Origin: Patagioenas fasciata
Lineage: Eukaryota; Chordata; Aves; Columbiformes; Columbidae
Reading direction: 5' to 3'
Assembly (NCBI RefSeq): GCF_037038585.1
Contig: NC_092523.1
Coordinates: 2,547,001 to 2,611,000, forward strand
Length of the DNA: 64,000 nt
The notes below the pieces were generated by a model. That model had not been told where the DNA came from. It did no database searches and saw nothing but the letters and a program-made list of their open reading frames with translations. The position numbers and the translations under genes are program-made. Below, piece by piece: positions 53,781 through 64,000 of the stretch; positions within the stretch are counted from its first letter, which is position 1; every line of letters begins with the position of its first letter.

Positions 53781-56700
53781 ACCACTCAATAGTAACCCCA
53801 GGTTTAGTCTGCATGTAGATGCCAACTTCATTGCCCAGCACCCCCAAAACTAGATTTAAGGGTGGTAAAGCATGGTTATTTTCTTAGTAAGCTGGGGAAG
53901 ACCAGATGCCACCATTGCCTGGTTAATGCAGGCTGCCTCCAGTCAGCCTCACCACCTGGACTTTAATTTTCATTCTAGATCTTCAACCGATGGTTCCTTC
54001 TTCCCTCCAGGTGGGAAGGCCAGAGAGCAAAATCCATCCTTCGTGCTGGCCCTTTGCCATTTGCATTTTGCAGCAGCAGCTGTTGCCCACTTAACTGCAC
54101 AAACCTTTGCTTGCTTTCCTCTTCTCTCCCGTCACTCTCCTCCTCCCTCTTCCCCGTGACCTTCCTCCTTCTCCTCCTCCTCTGGACGTTTGCTGATGCC
54201 AAGCCAGAAGCCTGACAGCCAAAGTGACATCGTGATTTTCTGCTTGGCAAGGGAACAGCAGAAGTCTGGGTTGTCTGAGGACACACAAAGCAAAAAAGCG
54301 GGGGAAGGAAGGATGAAGGATGGGAATTGCCTTGTAAAGCTCTCTGCAGTTTTGGGAAGATGGGTTTGATCTCCCGGGGAGTGTGCTGGATTGTGGTTCC
54401 CTCTGCACTGGAAGGCAGGGGATTTGGTGATGGGTGCTCACCCTTGGGTGATCAGTACTGCACCCGTTCTTGCCATGTCCTCCCTGGAGATGCTGCGGAT
54501 GCAGAAATACTGCAGCCCCACTTGTGATCTCCATGGGGAGGTGACTCATGGACTCCTGAGGGCCTTGCTTGGATGTTCCTACAGCTTGGGGACCAGGGCC
54601 TGTCCTCTCTCCTCCAACAGAGCAAAAGGGGACGCAATGAAGCACACAAGCTCCCTTTACCAGACTGACCACAGGCTGGGTGTGTTAACGCTGGCACCTG
54701 AACGTGTCTGGGGCTGGGACCAGGACCATGGGGCCTCGTGGGGTGCCATGAACCTCCTGTGCACCACCACCCTCAAGCAATCTAGAAAAAATCATTATAA
54801 ACCTCCTTGGAGGGTAGTGTTCCCTTCCATTTCATGCAGATGATACTCGCTCTCCGTTAAAGCCCGCCTTAAATAAATTGCAGGGTGGTTCTGCAATTTC
54901 GGCAAAGGTGGAATCTGTATGTGTGAACGGGGGGAGATGGAGTGAAAGTGTAATTGGGCTTAATCTTTCTACACTCAAGGAAGCAACAAAACATCTCTCT
55001 CTGTCTATTTAGTCAAAACACAGAAACATCATTGCTCTACTGCTCAGGAACAATAAAGATGCAAATAATGTCAACATCTCCCAGGCTTTTGCCAGGACGG
55101 TTACTGGGGAGAATATTATTGCATTCTGATTACTTTTTATGAAATCCACTATCGGTGTCTCTGCGTGGCTTTGCTTCTTGAGGATGCTGAACTGAATGAA
55201 AATAAGAACCACCATCTCTCCTGCTTGGCTTCCATGCTCTGACTGATGCTTTAGCTCTGGGGGCAGAGAGCAGTGTCCATACGTGGTTTGTGTTTTGTGG
55301 CTTGTGTGTCTGGGGGTGGAAGGACATCTGGTGCATGTGGTGGTGTATGGATGTGTGGTGTAGACTGAAGGAAATCCAGTTAATACATTTCCAGCCTCCT
55401 TGGCGGCATCGTGACTAAGTTAAACATGTACTGTTTGTAGGGTGATCCAGAATGTCACTTCATCCCCTTCACCTCAGTTTCCTGGGGATGGGGAGTCTGT
55501 CATGCTTTGAGATCAAAAGTAGATGGAGCCTCTCCACCTCTTTACCATGACCTGGGGACATATTTAAGCCAAGTCTATGGTGCAAACAGGAGAAGGATAT
55601 GGGTAAGAATCATAGAATAGTTTGGGTTAATTATCAAAGCTCCCCCAGTGCCCCCCCTGCCATGAGCAGGGACATCTTCAGCAGCTCAGGTTGCTCAGAG
55701 CCCCGTCCAGCCTGGCCTGGGATGTCTCCAGGGATGGTTCATCCACCACCTCTCTGCCCAACCTGGGCCAGGCTCTCACCACCCTCAGGGGCAACAAACT
55801 TAATGTAAGGATAAGGTCTATCCATTCCTGAGGGCTGGATGGACTTAGGTGCAGCAGGAGGGAGGGAGGTTGGGATCTTCACCTGAGAAACAGTGGCAGA
55901 ACAAGTTATGAGCATTTCTGAGCTCATCCAGGTTTTCTTTTCAGTGGGAAGGGGATGGTTGTAATTTTTGGGGCCTCGTTTTCATTTTGGCAATCCCTGG
56001 GACGTGGTGTTTTGTAGGAAAACAGTGGTCTGAGCTGTAAGGAAATGCCTGGGTGTCACAGCCACCTTCTTGTCTCCATTAATATGTAAGACAATTAAGC
56101 TTAGTTATATCTGTCCAATAGATGTATTTATGGACAGACAAATATTTAGATCTGAGCAACACGGAGCCAGAGTTATGGGATGAACAACCTGGGCAGGCGG
56201 AGGTGGGTTGGGTTGAATGGAGATGCATGAGGTGGCTGGTGTGAGAGGTCAGTGAGATGGAGATGGAAGGAAAGAGGACCTTTGAAAAAGAAAAACCAGA
56301 ACTTTTCTAGACCTTGTGTTGAGTGAAGCAGGTTGTGGCCAGGGAAAGACCGTTCTAAGGATGAGCATGACTCTAGTAAGCCAGGTTTTGTTGCCAGCTG
56401 CAGCATCAGTGTCTCCTGATGAAGAAAATTAGTTGCTGTATCCTAGGAACAGTGTGATGGTGGATCCCTGTGGCCTCTTCAACCTGGGAGAACCCAGGAG
56501 CTGGTGGTGGTTTTTATCAGTAAAGTGACTGTCAGCTCCTTCCCCAAAAGAATTTGCTACCCATCAACAACAGCCACGAACCGCTCATCACCTGTGACGC
56601 TGAGAGCTGCATCATATGACTTTAATTACTGCTGATGGGAGGCAGTGACAGATATTTATCCAAAAAAAGAATCCATTGCTCCCGGATGAAATATTTACCT

Positions 56701-58370
56701 GAAAAGTGAATGGCACCTCTGATAGAGGAATTGAAAAAAATTCAAGAAAAGAGGTAAAAAGATGCATGGTAACCAGATATTTGGTACATGCGTGAGGTTC
56801 ATATTCTAATATTGAATGTAGGAGGTTTTCTCAGTGTCAACGTGCTGCTTCAGCTGCTCAGAAGGAATAATTTCCTAGTACCACAGGCTGGTTGACAAAA
56901 CTCTGGTTTCCAAACGCGCGCTCTCTCAGAATAGTGCTGACATGAATGTAGAATAACACTTTAAATGGGAAGATTTGATTTTTTTGCTAAGAAATTTAGA
57001 AACAAAACAAGATGTGCTTTTTAGTTCGGGTTGAATCGAATTCTTCTCATTTTTAATTGTTGAAAAGTTGGGTTTTTTTGAAAGTGAAAGGCGTAAGACT
57101 CATATTGGAAACGCAAGAATTTTCCTGGATATTTCATTAATTCCTTTCATGAGAAAAGATGAAATAGGAGCCCTAGAAAACAAAATTACAGTGAGATGTT
57201 CATTTGCAAACTCCAATTTGGATCTGAAATGCTGTTTGGCTCTACTGAACAGACAGATTCCATGTCTGCACCTTTCCCCTTTGCTTCAGACCATGTTTCT
57301 CTCTTCTTCTTTTGTGGGGGAGAATTGTATGATAATAATTTTACTCGGTTATATCCCAATCCTATGAATTTCAAAGGAACTGTTCAGGTTGGTTTGTTTT
57401 CCTTCCGCACTGCAGGAGCTAAAGGTTGCGCTATGGCATGGCCCTGCACTGGTGAAAGCCAGTGAAAAAGGTCTTTAAATCTGAGGGAAAAAACCATTGT
57501 AGATGCCTGTGTCTATTTCGAGAAGAGATTTAGGCTCTTTAGGTCCTTTGTGTGCCTTGCAAGTGCTTTGCCCACTCTTTTCCTTTGCATTGTTTTGCTG
57601 CCTTCTCATTATAGATCACAGCTGCCCCGATGGCCTTGTTGATGTAGCTTGTCCTGTGTTTTCTTTCCGAGCTCAGATGGTTCCTACCTCTGGCATTGGT
57701 TTTTTGCCCATTCTCTAACTGGTTTGTGCTCCCAACTGCTTTTTCCATCCTTCGTCTCACTCCCCAACCCTTCACTTCAACCATTTATCTCACAGATGAA
57801 ACCTTCTGAGATGCCCTTTGCAAAAAAAAAGCACAGGCTGAGAGAGTAATTTTCTTCCAATCCTGCAGTAGTGATGTCTTCAAAGACGTTTGACAAATCA
57901 CCTAAATGAGACCTCTTGTCCCTGCACTGCTGTCTTTAGTCAGGGCAGGGTTTTATCTGGCTTTCCCAGGGTTTTCATGGCTTTCAGTGGTGCTTAACTC
58001 GCTGAAAACGACAGAGAGGTGTGAAGCGAGAAGTGAGGGACATGGCTAATTTATTTTTCTCCAAGACTGATGTTCACCCTGAAGAGGACAGCAGCTCTGG
58101 GAGGAGTATAGGAAGGGTTTGACCTTTTCTACTGGCTCCAGGATTACCAAGTTCTCCAAGGATCAGAGATTTGTTTACCCTTTCCCCCATCCCTTACTGC
58201 CCTATCACCCCCTGAGCCCCACACCACCTCTTGAGCCAGCAACACCTGCCACTTCCCTCACTGCCCTCAGGTGCAACCCATGTACCACCAACCCTGCCTG
58301 ATCTTCTATTGCATCTCCTCTTCCTCCTCCATGCCTCCCACCACCCCTGTCACCCACATTTCCCATCATG
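53781..58370. other. Gene-poor intergenic block
   Basis: Apart from the CR1 at 55611-55798, unique sequence. 56590-56760 is AT-rich with intact-looking homeobox/E-box type words (catatg, taatta), a possible conserved noncoding element by appearance only. Confidence 0.4.
55611..55798 (-). mobile_element. CR1 class B, reversed
   Basis: Starts catagaatagtttgggtta and ends near caccaccctcaggggcaaca. Confidence 0.9.
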
Positions 58371-58550
58371 TGGGACAGGCTGGATCAATGGGCCAAACCA
58401 ACTGTATGAAGTTCAACAAGGCCAAGCGCTGGATTGAGCGCTGGGGTCACAACAACCCCATGAATGCTACAGGCTTGGGGAAGAGTGGCTGGAAAGTGCC
58501 TGGTGGAAAAGGACCTGGGGGTGTTGGTGTTTCAGATCCACTCTTTTGTA
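58371..58550 (+). mobile_element. CR1 internal fragment (ORF2 3' region)
   Basis: atgaagttcaacaaggccaa, acaacaaccccatgaatgct and gaaaaggacctgggggtgtt are typical CR1 body sequence. There is no 3' tail. It abuts a reversed class B copy. Confidence 0.75.
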
Positions 58551-58559
58551 TGCAGAGAA

Positions 58560-59074
58560 CATAGAATCACAGAATAGTTTGGGTTGGAAGTGACCTTCAA
58601 CGCTCATCCAGTGCCACCCCTGCCATGAGCAGGGACATCTTCACCAGCTCAGGTTGCTCAGAGCCCCGTCCAGCCTGGCCTGGGATGTCTCCAGGGATGG
58701 TTCAGCCACCACCTCTCTGCCCAACCTGGGCCAGGCTCTCACCACCCTCAGGGACAACAATTTCTTCCTTGTGTCCAGTCTAAATCTCCTCTTTTAGTTT
58801 AAAACCATCACCCCTTGTCCTATCACAACAGGCCCTGCTCAAAAGTCTGTCCCAGTCTTCCTTATCAGCCCCATTTAAGTCCAGAAAGGCCGCACTAAGG
58901 TCTCCCTGGAGCTTCTCTTCTCCAGCTGAACACCCCAACTCTCTCAGCCCGTCCTCCCAACAGAGCTGTTCCAGCCTCGGGTCATTTCTGTGGCTCCTCT
59001 GGCCCCTCTCAGCAGGTCCATGTGTGTCCTGTGCTGAGGACCCAGAGCTGGACCAGCACTGCAAGGGGGTCTCA
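58560..59074 (-). mobile_element. CR1 class B, long reversed copy
   Basis: Starts catagaatcacagaatagtt and reaches accagcactgcaagggggtc, so it matches 3557-4080 over its full length in reverse. Confidence 0.93.
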
Positions 59075-60675
59075 AACACACATTTCAGCTTATTCAAAAT
59101 ATTATCAAATAGGAATGCTTTTCTTAAATACTTTGCCACACACACTTTCCCAGTCTCTTTGTGTTCACCCCAGCCAGCTGTTCCCTCTCATGACAATTCC
59201 CTCTCCCCTTGCAGTGGCGGCGCCAGCAGCACTGAGGTGGCTCCTTGCCCTCCAGCAACACTTGAGCAAAACATCCCGAAATGGATGTTCTTATCTGGCG
59301 TCTATTGTGTGCAGAAGGGAATGGATTCCTTGCTCCTAATTGCCAGTGCTCTCTGCAATTTGTTGCACATTATTTCTTTTTGCTCCTCTAATTAATGATT
59401 GCTTTGTGTTCTCTCTGCCTGTTTTGTGGCTCTTCCCCAGCTCAGTCTCTTCACTGTATTTTTTTCTCTGATGCTGTTTCCTCCCCTTTCCTCCTGCTCA
59501 ACATCATCTGTTTGCTCTCTTGGGGGGGTCTCTTTCCAGCTAAAGCACTGCTGTTTCCAGCACATCAAGTTTGTTTTTTCACGTCCACTTCTCCTTTTTT
59601 TGTTGTTGTTATTGTTGTCATCTTCTTGATTGCTTTCTTCCAACTGTTTCTTAAACACTCCTTGCATTTCTGCTTCCAGAGTCTGCAGAAATTGTCCAAT
59701 CCACTCCAATTTGGACTTGGGTTTGCATTTCTAGAAATTGCCCTGGGTTTTCTGGGTTGTTTTGTTTTTTTTACAGACACTTCATAGCTGACGATGTTTC
59801 AGATCAGGGATGGGGCTGGCAAGTCCTGAGGACTTCGGGTGTGCGACAAGAGAGGTGAATGTGCCATCCTTCTCCAAAACTGTTGACATAACTGGTTGAA
59901 CGTGGAATCCTTGATTCAAAAAGCACATCGACCATTTGGAAAGCATTCAAAAAAGTGCCACCAGAAAGATATAAGTTGTGGAAAACTTGCTGTCCAAGGA
60001 AAGACATGGGTTACTTGTCAGCATGGATTTCACTCTGCTCATCGTTGGAGCCGATTGCAAGACAGCTCTGAGGCAGAAATGAAGATCTGGCAAGCACAAG
60101 GGCTTTTTCGGGTTATTAAAACTCAGCAGTGCTCAAACCGAGCTCTGATTTGGGTCAGACCTTGCTTGGGCAGCTGTGCTGAATATGGACACAATGAGCT
60201 CAGCTGTGCCTCAAGGGAAAAGAAACCAGCAGGTCTGCCAGTGGTGGCAGAGGGCCCTGGGCAGAGGACTGCCACCTCCTGACCTGGCTGTCCTACCAAG
60301 GCTGGAGCTCTGCTGGGACCTGCAGGTCCCTCTCCATCTCCTGGGGCTGGGTGTTGACAGCCTGCTGCTGGCTGAAGGAAATTTCTCACGTTTTCTTCCT
60401 CGCCTTCTTCCATCTCCTTCCCCAGGGACATTGTCTCCTACCGCCTGCTTGAGAAATGTGGGCTCTCCTGGTTTGCTTGGCCATGCATAGCTTGGAAAGG
60501 CAGTAATGCTCATTCGTGGAGACTGTGCTGTCACCTCGGCTTGAATAAAAGCTGCAAAGACCATATGGTGCAGGAATCACCTTGCTGTAGTCCTGTACTT
60601 GAGCTGCACAGGGAGGATTCGCTTGTGAAAGGTTCAGTCAATACCAAGTGGGATGTCTCTGAAGATGTCTTCTCC
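59075..60675. other. Gene-poor intergenic block
   Basis: 59590-59630 has a TTG-rich run. 59930-60030 weakly resembles an old CR1 body but is too diverged to call. No gene. Confidence 0.4.
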
Positions 60676-60799
60676 ATGGAGACATCCCAGGCCAGGCTCT
60701 GAGCAACCTGAGCTGGTGAAGATGTCCCTGCTCATGGCAGGGGTGGCACTGGGGGAGCTGGGAATGTCCCTTCCAACCCAAACTATTCCATGATTCTAT
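60676..60799 (+). mobile_element. CR1 class B, short
   Basis: Starts catggagacatcccaggcca and ends ctattccatgattctatg. Confidence 0.9.
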
Positions 60800-61814
60800 G
60801 TAGCCGGCCAAGCAGTCCACGGTGTGGATGGGAAGCAGAGGTACCACCACAGGTCACGCTTTGACCCTTTAACCTTCTTATGTTCACAGCCTCACTATAA
60901 ACCTGATCTTCTACTCCAGGATCTCCAGGTCTGCTGTGTCTGGGGAGGAATAAAGCTATTTTTTGCAAAGGAACATGACCACCCAGGGATGGACTTTTAC
61001 CTGTGGCTTCTGCTAATGGAGGCCATTAGGTACCCCGCCGTGCCACAGCAATAATGGACTGTGGTAATCTAGGCATTTCCCTGGGTAAATATTTAGCATT
61101 CCCATCTGCTCCTTTAAAATAATGCAATTTAGCCTAATTTTTGGCGTCAAGCCATTTGGTCATGGAAACTATATTCTGCCACCGAGGTGTCAGGCTTGTC
61201 TGGATTTTAATAAAATTGTGACACCCCGTGCAAGATGGCAAATGAGTTGTTCCCATGTTCAAGCCCTGCCTCCAACCAGTGATTTCTTTCCTGCGGTCCC
61301 GGAGTAAACACTAGATGACAGTCGTGCAGGAGCAGAGCAAATTTGTTGTGACTAAGAATCACCTGCCACACGGCTGGGAACAGTGGGATATAAATATGTT
61401 CCGGCGTTGGCAGCAGGTCCCACTTGAACGGGTTTCTGGGAGTAAGTGGCTGGGCTACTCAAAGGTGATTTATTCTTAACCCTTGCAAGGGAAGAGGAAA
61501 AGAAGTGTAAGGGGTATATGAGCTCAGAGTGGTGAAAGAAAAGGCAGTGGGAGAGCTGGTTGAGAGGGAAGATGGGGAAGGGATAAAACAGCTATAGTTT
61601 CCCAAATTTCCAATGTGAGGCACAGAAGGAACACGGGAGACCTTTAAATGGCTAAAATCTTGGTTTCTAGTGGTCAGAAGGATAGAAAGAAATACCTTGG
61701 GAAATATAAGTGGAACATTTAAGTAAGAAGTCTTCTTTGGGCCTTAAAATTCAGGTTAAAAATAGGAGGATGGAAATCAGTCCCTCTCTGTTTTAAGGAC
61801 ATGATGTGAATTTC

Positions 61815-61897
61815 GGGCTTGTCCCGTGCAGGGACAGGAGTTGGACTCAATGATCCTTGTGGGTCCCTTCCAACTCAGGACATTCCATGATTCTATG
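61815..61897 (+). mobile_element. CR1 class C tail
   Basis: cccgtgcagggacaggagtt to cattccatgattctatg, matching the tail of 17640-17877. Confidence 0.85.
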
Positions 61898-62357
61898 ACA
61901 TTTTGAACTCGTGGAGAGGCAACACATGGGTTTTCCATCCCTGGCTTTCAGCTATGGGAAGGAGAATTTCTGCATAGCCCCTCTTCAAATGGGGGGAGAA
62001 TAATACTTATTTTTTTTTGTGTGTGTGAAAAGGGAAGAAATTTACTGCACTAACACCAGCAGTGGAAGTCACACCTGACTCATATTTTGACTGGCAACTC
62101 AGTCCCAAACCTGTATGAGAAATCAAGCCCTGTCTGCAAAATATGGAGCTTTATTCAGCCAAGGGACATAACCAGTCTTGTCCCCTCCAGCATGGGGGGC
62201 AGAGCCATTGCTGAGCGTGCTGTTTACATACATCTGCTGCTCTTGCCAATGCTCCTAACGCAAATCCTCTTCCACATAAAACAAACCCTGTCAATGAGGA
62301 ACATCTGTTAAATGAAATCCCGTCGCCCAAATGGAGATTTAATGCGTGTTTGGATAC

Positions 62358-62462
62358 AGGGCCAGCTCCCTGCTGGGTGTAAATTGGAATTGTCCCATCG
62401 GCTTTCTGCTGCTGGGTGTCAGTGGAGCCACAATGCTTTACACCGGAGAAGGACCTGGCCCT
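62358..62462. mobile_element. Palindromic MITE-like element
   Basis: The left end agggccagctccctgctggg-tgtaaa pairs with the right end tttacaccggagaagg-acctggccct as an imperfect inverted repeat. The ends resemble an old sauropsid palindromic DNA-transposon family containing TTTACACCAGCTGAGGATC. The family name is not certain. Confidence 0.5.
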
Positions 62463-62522
62463 CAATTACACTTCGCCTTGGAGCTGATGGGTTTTGTATC
62501 ACAGAGCTGATGGAGTGTCTTT

Positions 62523-62585
62523 CATAGAAATAAAGAGTTATTAATGCTGGAAAAGACCTTAAAGATCATTGAGCCCAACTGCATC
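62523..62585 (-). mobile_element. Old CR1 tail, reversed
   Basis: tcatagaaataaagag, then gctggaaaagaccttaaaga and tcattgagcccaactgcatc. Confidence 0.65.
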
Positions 62586-63719
62586 ATTTACCCACTGAAG
62601 TGCATCTTGGGATGCTGTTGGCTCCATGGTAGGGTGGCCAAACAGGTTGTTTACACTGGAGAGGGATTTTCTGGGTTACCCCATTCCAGGTCTGAGCCCT
62701 TATCTTGCTGTGCACCCATCCTATTGCACTTTTACTCCTTAACCTAACCCAGAACATCCAGATTCCTGGGAAAGGCTGAAATTTCCATCCCAGAATGGCC
62801 ATTCCCTGGTGTTTGCCTCTGAAGAGGGGTCCCATTTCCAGTCACTTCTGTTCCTCCCAACTCCTATGAGCCCTTTTCCCCTCAAAACTATCACTCACGG
62901 AGGCATCACTGCTTCTGGGGGATCCTGAGATAACCCCCAAAATACAGAGAAGAATAAGCTGTTTCAGAAGCCATGCAAGCTAGAGAAAGTGTCTTCCTTG
63001 TTTTTAATTTTTAAAGAATTTCTTTTGGTCTTTTCTTTTCCTTATGACTATTCTAATATGGACCCCTTGAGGAAAAACGGAATAAAGCATATGTACATTA
63101 CAGGGGCTTGTTGCACTGCCAGTGCTTATCTCGCTCAATTAACTGGAAAATTCAGAATTCACATGCAATTTCACCATTGAGGGGGAAAAAAATCTCTGCC
63201 AAGAGAGCAATGCTGGTTAATATTAGTTCTAAAATAAGGCTGGTAAACAAATAGGGAGTGCGTCTGCAAGGTGCAGGGGGGCACTTCCTAGAGAGGGGAA
63301 ATCTCCCTTTACAAATGTTTCAGCTTCCAGATTCAGAAGGATTTAAATTGAACTTGCATATGTATAAATCTCAACACTGAGATGAGATCTTTTTTTTAAG
63401 TTCTGTAACTAACACCTGATTTTCAGCATCTCAAGTCTAGATATTTTGAATATTGGTTGTGCTAAGTCCAGCCCATCTTGTTACAGCTTCTGAGCTGGAA
63501 ATGCAAACCTCCTGAATTCACAAGGTGAAGGATTTGTTTTATGGCCACTGGGGAATCACAGTGTTCATGGGTCCCAATAAATTCCCATGTTAGATGCTTT
63601 GCTTTTATCCCCAGCTCCAAGAGAGGACAGTGTGAGATCCCACATGCCCATGAGTCATTGGACTCCCCCAAAACACTGTGTTTCAACAAAACATTTCAGT
63701 AATTACACTGAATCAGGAT

Positions 63720-63835
63720 TTATTTGTTTATTTATCTATTTATTCACTTATATCTATCTATTTATCTATCTATCTCTCTATCTCTCTATCTGTATCTCAT
63801 CTATCTATCATCTATCTATCTATCTATCTACATCT
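63720..63835. repeat. ATCT/TTTA microsatellite
   Basis: tttatttatc units pass into atctatctatctatc units. A spurious isoleucine/tyrosine/serine-rich ORF crosses it. Confidence 0.92.
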
Positions 63836-64000
63836 CTCTGTTTACTTACATATTTTTGTGAGGTCAATAACCCTGCAGTCCCTGTTGAGTCACAGAGCTC
63901 GTTGCACATCACAGTGTGTAAATGAGAAATCACGGCCACCGACATCAAAGGAGTGATGTGATGGGTAGGGAGATCAGATCTACACCTTCTGGGGGATTTC

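Larger units (their letters stand above)
60800..64000. other. Gene-free right end of window
   Basis: Holds the CR1 class C tail, the palindromic element, an old CR1 tail and the ATCT microsatellite. The rest is unique AT-leaning sequence without a recognised exon. Confidence 0.5.

Noticed and set aside
59392..59709. 105-aa minus-strand ORF rich in Asn, Asp, Lys and Glu
   Set aside because: It crosses a TTG/TTA-rich simple stretch and has no splice partner or domain.
59930..60030. Possible old CR1 body (catttggaaagcattcaaaa)
   Set aside because: The similarity is too weak and short to call by eye.
63587..63956. ORFs with YLFIYLSLYLSI repeats
   Set aside because: Translation of the ATCT microsatellite.

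Overview
The window looks like bird nuclear DNA. It carries one complete vertebrate multi-exon gene in a compact layout. Almost all of its interspersed repeats are 5'-truncated CR1 LINEs ending in ATTCTRTG octamers, the dominant repeat of avian genomes. No Alu, L1 or LTR elements were seen. The species cannot be read from the sequence. Many CR1 copies share nearly identical cores, which suggests fairly recent CR1 activity in this lineage.

The only gene I can support is a plus-strand ADAM metalloprotease-disintegrin, best matched to ADAM33 (called ADAM13 in frogs). I assembled 24 coding exons from 7046 to 38265. Every intron is GT-AG, the phases are continuous, and the 2,850-nt CDS encodes 949 residues. 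The order is: signal peptide, prodomain with a cysteine-switch candidate and an R-A-K-R furin site, reprolysin domain ([12 protein letters not shown] and a Met-turn), disintegrin, cysteine-rich, EGF-like, transmembrane helix, and a tail of about 212 residues rich in PxxP motifs. A CpG-dense first exon (about 6600-7450) marks the promoter. A 750-bp AT-only tract with almost no C lies directly upstream of it.

Layout: 1-6570 is the 5' flank (CR1 copies, an AAT microsatellite, the AT tract, one doubtful acidic exon at 2005-2067). 6600-38265 is the gene. Introns 2 and 3 are the largest and hold most intronic repeats, including an 18-bp minisatellite at about 13745-14035. 38266 onward is the 3' UTR and flank, with a MIR-like SINE near 39120-39290. 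41-64 kb is gene-poor, with scattered CR1 copies, a palindromic MITE-like element at 62358-62462 and an ATCT microsatellite at the right end.

CR1 classes used below: class A has the core ggaacaggctgcccagggc; class B has gagcaacctgagctggtgaag; class C ends with gtgcagggacag...gggtccctt; class D is an older type with gagcctggcccaggctgcccagagagg. Plus orientation means the octamer end lies to the right.
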